NCBI GenBank assembly: GCA_963756575.1
Contig: CAVWOM010000013.1
Coordinates: 1-64,000, forward strand
Source: Palsa-504 sp963756575
GTDB lineage: Bacteria; Actinomycetota; Actinomycetes; Streptosporangiales; Streptosporangiaceae
Direction: 5' to 3'
DNA: 64,000 nt
The notes beneath the pieces were generated by a model. That model was not told the origin of the DNA. It saw nothing but the letters and a program-made list of their open reading frames with translations, and searched no databases. Below are positions 24,301 through 32,132 of the stretch, in pieces (positions within the stretch are counted from its first letter, which is position 1; each line of letters opens with the position of its first letter). The translations under genes and the position numbers were made by a program.

Positions 24301-27172
24301 AACGCGCCAGGCCAGCCGCCCGGCTCTGCAGCCCCGCATAGGTCCACGCCGCTCCTCCGCATACCAACGCCGCCGCGTCCGGGGCATGAGCCGCCTGCGC
24401 CTGGAACAGCTCGTGCACACCGGCCGGCGTCTTGGTGTCGTCCCCCGCCGCCAGGATCTGACGGCGCTCTCCCGCCACCAGTATCTCCAGCTCGCTCACC
24501 CGTGCGGCGGTGTCAGCGGCCACCGCCTCCAGTACCCGCATCAGCCGAAGCGACATCATCTCGGCCGTGGCGGCCTCAAAAAGGTCAGCGGCGGCGATGA
24601 GCGAACCGCTTAGCCCCGCCGGCCTGCCTTCCGCGAACGCCTCGGTCAGGATGACGTGCAGATCCCACCTCGCTGGCGGGCTGCCCGCGGGCATCATGCT
24701 CACTTTCAGGCCAGGCAGATCCAGCGTCGGCGGAGCACTGTCCGGCACGGTGAGTACGACCTGGAGCAAGGGGTGATGGCCAACCGACTGGTGCGGAGCC
24801 AGGTCCTCGACCAGCCGCCCGAACGGGACGTCCTGGTGATCGAGCGCGCCAAGGCTGGTAGCCCTGGCCCGGCTGAGCAGCTCTGCGAGCGACGGATCCC
24901 CGGAGACATCCGTGCGCAGTACCACGGTGTTGGCGAAGCACCCGACCAATTCGTCCAAGGCGATGTCCGGCCGGCCGGAAACCGCCGTGCCGATGGAGAT
25001 ATCGTCCCCTGCGCCCAGCCGAGAAAGCAGCGCTGCCAGCGCGGCTTGCAACACCATGAACAGCGTGGCGCCATGCGCACGGGCCAGGGCACCGAGCTGC
25101 CGGTGCAGCTCGGCCGGGACGCTTAGCGGGACGGCGTGGGCGGTGTGGCTGGGTACTGATGGCCTGGACCGGTCACCGGGCAACTCCAGTTCTTCCGATA
25201 TCCCGAGCAGCGCCCGCCGCCAGTACGCCAGCTGCGCTGACACCAGGCTGTCAGGGTCGCCTTCGTCGCCTAGGAGCTGCCGCTGCCATAGCACGTAATC
25301 GGCGTACTGCACCGGCAGCGGCGCCCAGGCTGGCGCCTGCCCCGAGCGTCGTGCCGCATAGGCAGCGGAAATGTCCCGCATGAGCGGAGCCGTGGACCAG
25401 TCATCCCCGGCAATGCGGTGAAGCACGAGCACCAGCACGTGCAGGTCCGCACCGAGGCTGAGCAGCTGGGCCCGGAGCGGGATCTCCGTCGACAGGTCGA
25501 TGGACTGCTCCACGACAGCTGCCACGGCGGCCGCCGCCTCGGTTCCCGTAGCGTGGATAACAGGCAGATCCCACTCCAGGTCGCCAGGCTCCAGTATCCG
25601 CTGGAACGGCAGCTCGCCTGCGACGGGAAAGACCGTGCGCAGCACCTCGTGCCGCCCTATCACGTCGGCGAGTGCTGCGGTGAGGGCCGCGGTATCCAAG
25701 TTGCCCGCTATCCGTATCACCATCGGCATGATGCGGGTGGGGCTTGGCCCTTCTCGCCGCGCCAGGAACCACAGCCGCTGCTGGGTAAACGACAACGGAA
25801 CCTGCTCAGGCCGCGGCTGGCGGACCAGCGGTGCTCGCACCGGTCCGGCATCCCCCAGCCGGGGCGCCAGTCCCCCCGCCGTCGGCGTCTCGAGCACCGC
25901 CCGCGCCAGCCAGGCCAGCACCCGCCCGAAACGGTGTCCAAGGGTGATACACGACGCTTCGTCGTAGAGATCGGGGTTGCCGTCGAGAGAAATCTTCATG
26001 CCTGCCTCGGCGGGCCGATCGTAGACAGAGATCTCCAGGTCCTCAACTGGGCCGTTACTTATACTGTGGGCGACAACAGGACACTCGCCGAAATGTATTG
26101 CGGAGCCAGAGGCCACAACATTGACGAGGAGCCCAAACAACGTGCCGCCATCCGCCATATTCAAATCGCGCAGAATATCCTCATACGGATAGCGCCGGTG
26201 GCGGAGAGCATTAGAGCTGCTCACAGACACCTGCCGCATGAGGTCGCGCACGGACGTTTCCCGGTCAACGGTCATGCGGATGGGCAATATATTGGCCATC
26301 GTTCCCGGGATGCCCCGCACTTCCTCGCCCGTCCGGCCAGTTACGGGTAGACCGAGTACCAGGTCCTCTGTTCCGGTGAGTTCGTGGAGGAAAACCGCCG
26401 CGGCAGCAATCACCAGTTCCGTGAGGCTCGTCCCCCGCCGCGACGCGGCCTCTCTCAGGGCTACGGCAATCTCTGGGGTGATGACTTCCATATGACGTAC
26501 TGGAACACGCGGCCTCCTCATAATTCTCTGGCCGCTTATACTCCGCACGTCCGGGAAATCCGCGAGTACGCTACGCCAGAATGTTCTGTCGCTGTTGAAG
26601 TCAGCCGATTCGCGATAGGCGGCGTCGGCCTCTGATAGCACAGAAAAGTGACCGAACGTTCTCGGTGTCGGCGTACGTCCCGTCAGCAGCGACGTATACA
26701 CCTGAGCCACGCGCGCGAAAACCTTCGACACGCTTGGCACATCAACCGCTATATGATGAACGATCTGGTACCAGAAGAAAACTTCCTTGTCAACCTTGAT
26801 CAGCGCTTGCCGGAAGACAGGTGCTTCTTGCAGGTCAATAGGCTGGCGCGCATCCGCGAACACCCATTCCTCGGCCGCGGCTCTCGGGTCGGCGGCACCG
26901 CTGACATCAAGAACATGGAGGGGCCATTCGTCCGACACGGCCACATGCTGCCGAAGTGTCGCGCCATGGCCGCTGAACCGCAGGTGAAAAGCATCAACTT
27001 CCCGGACGACATGACGCAGCGCGGCCTCGAAGAGACCGACGTCCAGGTCGCCGAGAATCTCTAGATATTCTCCGACATTATATACAGGACTGTCTAGGTC
27101 CAGTTGCTGGGCCTGCCAGATATCAAATTGCCCGGCCGTCAGATTCAGATACTCGATCCCAGACTCAGACAT
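1..27172 (-). CDS. Giant nonribosomal peptide synthetase NRPS-1 (3' part beyond the left edge)
   Basis: Multimodular NRPS reading leftwards. Domain order: C-C-A-T / C(dual-like)-A-T / C-A-T / C(dual-like)-A-T / C-A-T / C-A-T / C-A-T / C-A-T / C(partial). The start is the ATG at 27172, with AAGGA about 10 bases upstream; the reading frame extends a little further 5' but without homology. The first domain is of the EntF type that takes an acyl or aryl group from a carrier protein. The frame is open from 27172 to about 2127; to the left, homology continues through about six one-base shifts. A-domain codes read by eye: Asp, DTWTIASVDK, DALSVATVMK, Asn, DALSVATVMK, DALSLAAVIK, DALSVAAVIK, Asp. No thioesterase is visible. 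A StrR-type operator lies 166 bp upstream. Its role, building an Asp/Asn-rich peptide, is inferred. Confidence 0.95.
320..3540 (-). other. NRPS-1 module 8 (C, A, T), predicted Asp, with frameshifts
   Basis: C domain with HHIATDGWS, then an A domain whose first part equals that of module 4 while its core gives D-L-T-K-V-G-H-I-G-K, the Asp code. The frame changes near 2127 (one G missing), 745 (one base missing), 530 and 300. All core motifs are recovered across the shifts, including GKLDRAALPAPDYAG and the T-domain motif DDFFALGGHSLL. Confidence 0.72.
3560..6730 (-). other. NRPS-1 module 7 (C, A, T), code DALSVAAVIK
   Basis: The C domain has HHITTDGWS. The A domain begins after an unusual insertion-like linker (AGLFDLGITVTELFTLG) and has TSGSTGVPNG, with Asn replacing the Lys of the P-loop motif. 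Its central third, from FASFSFDASVLD onward, matches modules 3 and 5, but residues after VWGPGR match module 6, suggesting a mosaic domain. Confidence 0.78.
6740..9890 (-). other. NRPS-1 module 6 (C, A, T), code DALSLAAVIK
   Basis: The C domain has HHIATDGWS. The A domain has FDASVLD, ASVVPS, RLVAGAE and HAYGPTEATVI. The code is DALSLAAVIK, related to those of modules 3, 5 and 7. This A domain is the most divergent of the four at DNA level and is not part of the recent duplications. Confidence 0.78.
9900..13060 (-). other. NRPS-1 module 5 (C, A, T), code DALSVATVMK
   Basis: The C domain has HHIATDGWS. The A domain has the same ten-residue code as module 3 and the two are nearly identical over about 1 kb of DNA, so both should activate the same, unidentified, amino acid. 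The T domain is the regular DDFFALGGHSLL type. Confidence 0.8.
10741..11690. repeat. Direct repeat, module 5 A domain
   Basis: Nearly identical to 17151-18100 (module 3 A domain). Part of it (10780-11110) is also shared with module 7 at about 4420-4760. Confidence 0.8.
13070..16320 (-). other. NRPS-1 module 4 (dual-like C, A, T), predicted Asn
   Basis: The C domain duplicates that of module 2 almost exactly. A-domain residues read from AFDLTVTS, AKVVPAH, LVVGGEA and NEYGPTEATVG are D-L-T-K-V-G-E-V-G-K, matching the Asn code family (the classical code has L at the fifth position). An AsnO-like oxygenase at 61.8 kb could hydroxylate this residue. Confidence 0.82.
14831..15822. repeat. Direct repeat, dual-like C domain copy 2
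   Basis: Counterpart of 21215-22206. The identity includes synonymous positions, so the duplication or gene conversion is recent. Confidence 0.85.
16330..19460 (-). other. NRPS-1 module 3 (C, A, T), code DALSVATVMK
   Basis: The C domain has a canonical HHIATDGWS. The A domain has FSFDASVLD, ASVVPS, VLAGAE and NTYGPTEATVM, giving DALSVATVMK, which I cannot match to a known substrate. The T domain is the SLVERL subtype that precedes a dual-like C domain, so this residue may be epimerised. The A domain is nearly identical to that of module 5. Confidence 0.8.
17151..18100. repeat. Direct repeat, module 3 A domain
   Basis: Counterpart of 10741-11690; both copies encode the code DALSVATVMK. Confidence 0.8.
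19470..22650 (-). other. NRPS-1 module 2 (dual-like C, A, T), specificity unassigned
   Basis: The C domain begins PLAPLQEGMLFHHLL and has HHLVLDHVG in place of HHxxxDG, the pattern of dual epimerisation/condensation or hydroxylase-interface domains. The A domain uses ASAGFDTFGWEW and SSYGPTETTVD; its code is DTWTIASVDK, part-way between Phe-type and Arg-type codes, so I leave it unassigned. The T domain has LGGHSLL. Confidence 0.75.
21215..22206. repeat. Direct repeat, dual-like C domain copy 1
   Basis: About 990 bp that by eye appears identical to 14831-15822 (offset 6384). It encodes most of the dual-like C domain. Similarity resumes after a short divergent stretch and continues into the preceding T domain. 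Confidence 0.85.
22680..24440 (-). other. NRPS-1 module 1 A-T, predicted Asp
   Basis: The A domain has intact core motifs (YTSGSTGVPKG, NHYGPTETT, YRTGD, NGKLDR). Specificity residues read by alignment to GrsA are D-L-T-K-V-G-H-I-G-K, the classical Asp code. The T domain has DDDFFELGGHSLL and belongs to a subtype (SLVERLREQG) shared only with module 3; both of these precede dual-like C domains. Confidence 0.85.
24440..25820 (-). other. NRPS-1 second, tandem C domain (C2), probably inactive
   Basis: A complete LCL-like condensation domain directly follows C1 with no A or T between. Its motif reads HRIAGDD instead of HHxxxDG, so the catalytic second His is Arg and the Gly is Asp. It is most similar to the fourth C domain of NRPS-2 (shared stretches such as ALADVIGRHEVLRTVFP and FQRILEPG). 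Probably a non-catalytic relic. Confidence 0.8.
25880..27172 (-). other. NRPS-1 N-terminal EntF-like C domain (C1)
   Basis: Residues about 1-430. The opening motif LTAGQFDIWQAQQL and the overall pattern resemble the N-terminal condensation domain of EntF, which accepts an aryl group from a separate carrier protein. The active-site motif is HHIAVDV at residues 139-145: the catalytic His and the Asp are kept and the usual Gly is Val. By inference it takes the pyrrolyl group from the free carrier protein at 48.9 kb. Confidence 0.8.
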
Positions 27173-27653
27173 GGGCGGCGGGTCCTTATCAGTAGACAGC
27201 GGATCATGAATAAGACTTCCCGCCCATACTCTCGCCCCAGCCGAGTATCTACCGCAAGGCACAGACGGCGGCCTCGCGGGTAAATATCTCCTAGCAATCT
27301 TAAGCCTGCAAAGTCAAGCGCGGATTACTGGCGGCCCGTTCAACTGTGGTACGACATCGGTTGAACACTTCGCGGGTACGTACTCTCACGACCAAGCTCG
27401 CAATCGCGGGCCAGCGTGTCGCGCAGGGGGGCCGGCGCGACCAGCTAGTCAGCTTCGGTGTGCCGCTTCACATACGGCTCGGCCCCGGGCCATGGCGATC
27501 ATGTGTCATCCTTAACCGCGCTATACGCAGCGAAGCTGTACCGCTGGAATATCCGTTCCGCTCCAAGCCCCCGCGCCTGCATGCGATCTCGGCGGCAGAG
27601 GAGCCATTACGGTCCTTGAAGCCGTGGTACAGGGAATTGCGGTGCGCCGTCGC
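27173..27653. other. Intergenic region upstream of NRPS-1
   Basis: Non-coding by appearance and less GC-biased than its surroundings. It holds the NRPS-1 ribosome-binding site (AAGGA about 10 bases before the ATG at 27172) and a StrR-type operator at 27338-27366. No other gene was recognised. Confidence 0.6.
27338..27366. promoter_or_regulatory. StrR-type operator 1, upstream of NRPS-1
   Basis: Left half GTTCAACTG, 11-base spacer, right half CGGTTGAAC. This fits the StrR/NovG/Bbr binding pattern GTTCRACTG-N11-CRGTYGAAC. It is centred about 180 bp upstream of the NRPS-1 start codon. Confidence 0.75.
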
Positions 27654-27849
27654 TCACCGGCCGTCAAGAGCCATACGCAAGCTCTTCGGCCGCATGTCTG
27701 TCCAGTTCTCTTCGCATCGCAGATGCCTGTCTCAATCCACCCACCGGGAACCGGGAGGTCCGCAGGCCACAGGGAGTACTGCTCCTCATCATTGATGAGC
27801 ACCTTGAATCGCGCTTCTGGCGATTCGAAGCCGAAGGTGTCGTTCGCAT
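27654..27849 (-). pseudogene. mbtH-like relic, frame broken twice
   Basis: MbtH-family remains are spread over three frames. An ATG at 27849 has AGGAG five bases upstream. One base appears lost just after the start, since ANDTFGFESPEARFKV follows in the next frame, with VLINDEEQYSLWPADLPVPGGW. About 20 bases are then missing, and ENWTDMRPKSLRMALDGR ends in the third frame at 27654. MbtH proteins are small chaperones that bind and activate NRPS A domains. This copy cannot make a normal protein as written. An intact mbtH lies at 60.2 kb and could have made this one dispensable. Two nearby sequencing errors are the alternative, but the roughly 20-base deletion argues for real decay. Confidence 0.8.
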
Positions 27850-27980
27850 GACGTCTCCTGATCACAGAGAAATCGGAGGCAATACCCGACAGCTTGCAGC
27901 ATCGCATTCGGCCAGGCCTTCGATACCAGGGATTTAGGTATTCCGGCCGCTCACGCGAGCGGTCCAGGCCATCTTCTGGC

Positions 27981-28718
27981 CTAGTCCCGAACAAGATCCG
28001 AAGCCGGCGCCTGGGCCGACGCGGCGGCGGATACCAGCCGGACATACTCGGCTTCCTGTATGTCCCGCGGTTGCCCGGCGCGGCCGCGGTACCGCGCGGG
28101 CGAGATGGCACCAGCGCGGTATGCGTCTATAGCCGCGGTCGCCAGCGCGAGGTTCACGGGGCCGTAGTACAGTCCATGCGGCAAGATCACCAGGTTGGCC
28201 GCGTACCGGTGACCGCTGACGTGCGTGGTCTCCCACACCTGGCCGGGATACCGCTCGGCCAGGGGCTGGGTCAGCGGGACACCGAATCGCGCGCAGCACA
28301 CGTTCCGCTTGCCGTGCACGCAGACCAGGAACAGCGGATCGGTCACTGGTGCGCCGAAGGTGACCGGCTCCCCCCGCGCCAATGCCGCCACGTCCAGGTC
28401 CAAGCCTGGCGCGGCGGTGCCCCGCCGCAGCCACGGGTCATTGCCCGCCACGTGGCCGGCCAACACGGCGCGGCGGTCGCTGGGGGCGTCGCGCCGGCCC
28501 GGCTTGCGGATGAGCTGCACCCGGATCTGGTGCGCGACCGCCGCCGCCACCACACGCCGCAACGGCTCGGGCAGCTCCGCGTCCGCCGCCTCGGCCGGCC
28601 ACGGCCCGGGATGCTCGATCAGCAGCCAGGCCCGCGCCCCCTCGGGCGCGGAAGCTGCCGACGATTCCGTCCCGTCGTGGCAGGCCGGGCCATGCTCGCA
28701 GTCAACCGGCAAATTCAT
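27981..28718 (-). CDS. Sucrase/ferredoxin-like protein
   Basis: About 245 residues. It contains CVHGKRNVCCARFG and THVSGHRYAANLVILPHG, the hallmarks of the sucrase/ferredoxin-like family (thioredoxin-like fold, suspected 2Fe-2S ligation by the Cys residues and the HxxxH-like region). The ATG at 28718 is preceded by GGATCGGGG and is preferred to an in-frame ATG eight codons upstream that lacks a ribosome-binding site. The enzymatic role in this family is poorly defined. Here it may be an electron-transfer partner or simply a neighbour at the cluster edge; its ordinary frame and codon use show that it is a real gene. Confidence 0.75.
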   Translation of the reverse strand: MNLPVDCEHGPACHDGTESSAASAPEGARAWLLIEHPGPWPAEAADAELPEPLRRVVAAAVAHQIRVQLIRKPGRRDAPSDRRAVLAGHVAGNDPWLRRGTAAPGLDLDVAALARGEPVTFGAPVTDPLFLVCVHGKRNVCCARFGVPLTQPLAERYPGQVWETTHVSGHRYAANLVILPHGLYYGPVNLALATAAIDAYRAGAISPARYRGRAGQPRDIQEAEYVRLVSAAASAQAPASDLVRD

Positions 28719-29072
28719 CAGCCCCGATCCACGATGTCTCATACACTATTTGTCACGGACAGTGAAATGCCGACGCGGGTGCATGAGGAAGTCGTGACGG
28801 AGATGATCCACGCATACGCCCCGGCGAGACCGAACGCCACCAGGGGCTGAATCGGCTCGTCCCGGACCAGGCTCGTCGGTGATCAGATACACGGCGAACG
28901 CCTCATTTCCCCGATCGCCCGCCATTACCTTAAATTCGACGCGCGCGCCAGGGCGGCCTGCCTGTTGCCATTTGCAATCCACCTCTGGTCCTGCTCTTTG
29001 TACCCACGGCTAGAAGCACGATATTGCTAGCTCACATGGGCCGCAATGATGACGAGCTGGCCGGGGTGATGT
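28719..29072. other. Intergenic region with no recognised gene
   Basis: About 350 bp between the sucrase/ferredoxin-like gene and the response-regulator fragment. A short open frame on the minus strand reads MDCKWQQAGRPGARVEFKV but I recognise no family in it. No promoter motif stands out. Confidence 0.4.
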
Positions 29073-29153
29073 TCAACCGATGCCACGCCACGGATGAACA
29101 ACGGCGATGTCGTCAGCCAGCTCGGCCTGATCCTCGACCGCCAGCACCCGCAT
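29073..29153 (-). pseudogene. 5' fragment of an OmpR-type response-regulator gene
   Basis: Twenty-six codons reading MRVLAVEDQAELADDIA, then unrelated residues and a stop. The first 17 residues match the intact regulator at 58246-58899 (MRVLVVEDQAELADDIA) with a single change. The DNA upstream also matches the regulator's promoter region, in inverted orientation. This is a duplicated and truncated copy. Confidence 0.8.
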
Positions 29154-29171
29154 GACCATGAATGCCGGCCG

Positions 29172-29193
29172 GATATCACGCGGGCATCACATG
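29172..29193 (+). promoter_or_regulatory. 11-bp direct-repeat operator, next to the regulator fragment
   Basis: Two 11-base units in tandem, GATATCACGCG and GGCATCACATG, sharing the core ATCAC at an 11-base period. That is the usual spacing for OmpR/PhoB-family regulators. The same element occurs at 58204-58225 on the other strand, in front of the intact regulator. Confidence 0.65.
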
Positions 29194-29278
29194 ACGCCGC
29201 CCGGCTGGCCCCGTCGCCAGCACGCAACCTGGCCTTCCCGCGGACGCGAACGCCAGGCCTGGCCCGGGACCGGCGCCG

Positions 29279-29300
29279 CGCGTGATGTTCGTGTGATGCC
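29279..29300 (-). promoter_or_regulatory. 11-bp direct-repeat operator upstream of the MacA/MacB-type operon
   Basis: On the minus strand it reads GGCATCACACG then AACATCACGCG, two units at 11-base spacing. It lies about 145 bp before the lipoprotein start. It matches the element at 58098-58119, which faces the ABC-2 operon. Confidence 0.65.
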
Positions 29301-29444
29301 TGACGGCGTAAGCATGCGGGTAACTGGGCACGGCGCCCGGCCGTGAGGAGGAACACCGATGCCCATGACGACACTCACCCAGGAGCGGCCGCCCGGGCCG
29401 CGCACCCGCGGCACCGCAGCCGACGGCGGAACGGAGAACACCGC

Positions 29445-30095
29445 ATGAGCATGAACGAGACAGCAGGCGGTCGCCGGCGCTGGTGCCGGGCGTGGCGGAC
29501 GGGCGTCCTGGCCGTCATGGCCGGCCTCGTGCTGCTGACGGCGGCCTGCGGCGGCAGCCGAGGGACGGGGAGCTCCCCGTCAGCGAGCACCGCGTCCGCG
29601 AACGTCACGACCAGACTCGCCTACGTCCAGTGCGTACGCTCCCACGGCGTGCAGAACTACCCCGACCCCGGTAGCAACGGACAGGAACCTCCCGGCACGA
29701 AACAGCTATTCGCGAACAACCCCCAGTTCCAGAGGGCCTCCAGCGCATGCAGGCACCTGCTCCCGAACGGCGGGCTGACAACCCAGGCTCCGCAGGCCAA
29801 CGCCCTGACCGAGACCGGCGCGGTGAAATTGGCCGGATGCATGCGGACCCACGGATACCCGACGTTCCCCGACCCCACCATCGATTCCGCCGGCCAGCCC
29901 GTTTTCAATGTGCAGGCCGCCGGGCATCGCCCCGCATTCGTCGCAGGTCCTGGCCACGCTGCACCAATGTCTTTCGCTGCTGCACCTAACCGGGTTGCCG
30001 CGAACGTCGAGTTAGGCGGCAGTTTGCGTCCGCCATCGCTGGGAGCCGGACTCCTTACGCGTCAGGGGCAGCGGGCTCGAGCTGCGGCTCATTAG
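29445..30095 (+). CDS. Lipoprotein of the export operon, with a probable 3' frameshift
   Basis: Starts at ATG 29445 (MSMNETAGG). It has a basic n-region, a hydrophobic core and the lipobox LTAAC, so it should be a membrane-anchored lipoprotein. The body has paired Cys motifs (YVQCVRSHGVQNYPDP and LAGCMRTHGYPTFPDP), a pattern seen in small actinobacterial lipoproteins next to MacA/MacB-type genes. After FNVQAAG near 29921 the expected C-terminus (SSQVLATLHQCLSLL) is found in another frame, ending at a TAG at 30015. One extra G in a GGG run would explain this, as a mutation or a base-calling error. The function is unknown; it may help export or sensing. Confidence 0.7.
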   Translation: MSMNETAGGRRRWCRAWRTGVLAVMAGLVLLTAACGGSRGTGSSPSASTASANVTTRLAYVQCVRSHGVQNYPDPGSNGQEPPGTKQLFANNPQFQRASSACRHLLPNGGLTTQAPQANALTETGAVKLAGCMRTHGYPTFPDPTIDSAGQPVFNVQAAGHRPAFVAGPGHAAPMSFAAAPNRVAANVELGGSLRPPSLGAGLLTRQGQRARAAAH

Positions 30096-30135
30096 CCGGA
30101 AGCGGAAATCGAGGAAACGGAGACGGAGGCAGATC

Positions 30136-31347
30136 GTGAGCGAGACGGCTTCGCGGGACCAGCAGGTTCCCGGTGACCAGCAGGGTTTCCCGGGTCGGAG
30201 GGGTGTGCCGCCGGGGTCGGGGGGCGGACGGCGGCGTCGCCGGAGCGGCTGGGCGGCCCTGGGCATCGTGGTGGTGGTGGCGGCCGGGGCGGTGTCGGCG
30301 TGGCGAGCCGGGGTGTTCTCTCCATCCGCCTCGCCGGGGGCCGGGCAGCAGGGGGCGGCCGCGCCAGCGACGGCGGCGGTGACCCGGCAGCAGCTGTCGG
30401 CAACCACGCCGGTAACCGCGACGCTGGGGTACGCCGGGTCCTACACGGTGGCCGGGCCGGGCGGCGGGACGCTGACCTGGCTGCCGTCACCGGGGCGGGT
30501 TATCCGGCAGGGGCAGGTGCTGTACAAGACGGGCAACGGCTCCCCGGTGGTGCTGCTGTACGGCAGCGTCCCGGACTGGCGCCCCCTGTACGAGGGGGTT
30601 ACCGGCGCGGACGTGTCCCAGCTCAATCGCGACCTGGTGCGCCTTGGCTACGCCGACCGCGCCGATGTCGTCGTGCCGGGCTGGAATTACTACTCGTGGG
30701 AAACGGCGCACGCGGTGCAGTTGCTCGAAGAGCACCTGGGGGTGCTGTACCCGACGGGGGGCCTGTCGCTGGGGCAGGTGGTGTTCGAGCCGGAGGCGCT
30801 GCGAGTCGCCCGGGTGACCGGGAGCCTGGGCGGCCCGGCGTCGGGGGCGGTGCTGACCGCCACCTCGGACCGGCACGTGGTGACGATTGCGCTGGATGTT
30901 TCATATGAATCGGATGTGGCGAAGGGTGATACGGCGTCGGTGACGCTGCCGGACGGGACGACGACGCGGGGCATAGTGTCCTCGGTCGGCACGGTGGCGA
31001 CCACGTCCGGATCGGGTTCGGGCACGTCCGGGGCGGGGCAGAGCCCGACGACGACGATCCCGGTGACGGTGTCGCTATCCGATCCGAAAGCGGCGGGAAT
31101 CTTGGACCAGGCGCCGGTGACGGTGTACATCACCACCAGCAACGCGCGCGACGTGCTGGCGGTGCCGGTGACGGCGCTGGTGGCCGAGGCCTCGGGCGGG
31201 TACGAGGTGGAGGTTGCCGGCCCGCGAAACACGCGGCACTGGGTGCCGGTGACGGTGGGGCCGGTCTTCGACGACGCCAACGGGCTGGTGCAGGTGACCG
31301 GGGCGCTGACGCCCGGGCAGCGCGTCGTGACGGCGTCGGCGTCATGA
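30136..31347 (+). CDS. MacA/HlyD-type efflux adaptor with peptidoglycan-binding-like segment
   Basis: 403 residues from a GTG start with GGAGG-like bases upstream. The N-terminus is basic and unstructured, followed by one transmembrane helix at about residues 38-57. The extracytoplasmic part holds a putative peptidoglycan-binding motif (VSQLNRDLVRLGY) and beta-rich adaptor domains ending TGALTPGQRVVT. It would bridge the membrane transporter to the cell envelope, as MacA does. Its stop codon overlaps the ATG of the ATPase gene (ATGA), showing an operon. Probably exports the peptide product or protects against it. Confidence 0.88.
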   Translation: MSETASRDQQVPGDQQGFPGRRGVPPGSGGGRRRRRSGWAALGIVVVVAAGAVSAWRAGVFSPSASPGAGQQGAAAPATAAVTRQQLSATTPVTATLGYAGSYTVAGPGGGTLTWLPSPGRVIRQGQVLYKTGNGSPVVLLYGSVPDWRPLYEGVTGADVSQLNRDLVRLGYADRADVVVPGWNYYSWETAHAVQLLEEHLGVLYPTGGLSLGQVVFEPEALRVARVTGSLGGPASGAVLTATSDRHVVTIALDVSYESDVAKGDTASVTLPDGTTTRGIVSSVGTVATTSGSGSGTSGAGQSPTTTIPVTVSLSDPKAAGILDQAPVTVYITTSNARDVLAVPVTALVAEASGGYEVEVAGPRNTRHWVPVTVGPVFDDANGLVQVTGALTPGQRVVTASAS

Positions 31348-32132
31348 CGGCCGTGGGAGCGGTCCTGGCCGGCGAGGACGGGCCGGGCGGGGTGCCGGTG
31401 CTGGAGCTGGAGCGGGTGTCGAAGGTGTACCAGGGTCAGCCGCCGGTGCGGGCGCTGGACCAGGTGAGCCTGGCGGTGGCGGCCGGGGAGCTGGCGGCGA
31501 TCGTGGGCCCGTCCGGGTCGGGCAAGTCCACGCTGCTGCACCTGATGGGCACCCTGGACAAGCCGACTACCGGGACGGTGCGCGTCACCGGCCTGGACGC
31601 GGCCCAGATGACCGACCGCCAGCTGGCCGCGCTGCGGGCGTCCCGGATCGGCTTCGTGTTCCAGCAGTTCTTCCTGTCCGAGCACCAGAGCGTGCTGGGC
31701 AACGTGGCCGACGGGCTGCTGTACGCCGGCATCCGCCGCGGCCAGCGGCGGCAGCTGGCCGCCGCCGCACTGGACCGGGTCGGGCTCGGGCACCGGGCCG
31801 CCGCCCTGCCGACCCAGCTGTCGGGCGGTCAGAGGCAGCGGGTCGCGATCGCCCGCGCGATCGCGGGCGCGCCGCCGGTAGTGCTGGCCGACGAGCCCAC
31901 CGGGAACCTCGACTCCGCCACGGGCGCCGCGATCCTGGAGCTGCTGGAAGAACTCAACCAGCAAGGGACGACGATCATCATCATCACCCACGACCACGCG
32001 GTCGCCGCCCGCACCCGGCGGCGCATCGAGATGCTCGACGGGCACATCATCGCCAGCACCGACCCCGGCGCCGTCCCCGGCCACGCGGCCACCGGCGGCG
32101 GGCTCCGGCACGTCCAGGAGGGAACCTCATGA
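31344..32132 (+). CDS. ABC transporter ATPase, MacB/LolD type
   Basis: 262 residues. Walker A GPSGSGKST at about residues 55-63, signature LSGGQRQRVAIARAI, Walker B VVLADEPTGNLDS and the H-loop ITHDH. The NLDS ending of Walker B is characteristic of the MacB/LolD/FtsE class, whose permeases are FtsX-like. It overlaps both neighbours by four bases, so it is translated with them. It powers the permease encoded next. Confidence 0.95.
   Translation: MTAVGAVLAGEDGPGGVPVLELERVSKVYQGQPPVRALDQVSLAVAAGELAAIVGPSGSGKSTLLHLMGTLDKPTTGTVRVTGLDAAQMTDRQLAALRASRIGFVFQQFFLSEHQSVLGNVADGLLYAGIRRGQRRQLAAAALDRVGLGHRAAALPTQLSGGQRQRVAIARAIAGAPPVVLADEPTGNLDSATGAAILELLEELNQQGTTIIIITHDHAVAARTRRRIEMLDGHIIASTDPGAVPGHAATGGGLRHVQEGTS

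Noticed and set aside
1..27172. CRISPR-like or tandem-repeat array in the repetitive NRPS-1 region
   Set aside because: The repeats are kilobase-scale homologous protein domains, not short spaced repeats.
28746..28982. Small 78-codon gene on the minus strand
   Set aside because: Its first half looks protein-like, but there is no recognisable family, no clear ribosome-binding site and no conserved context.
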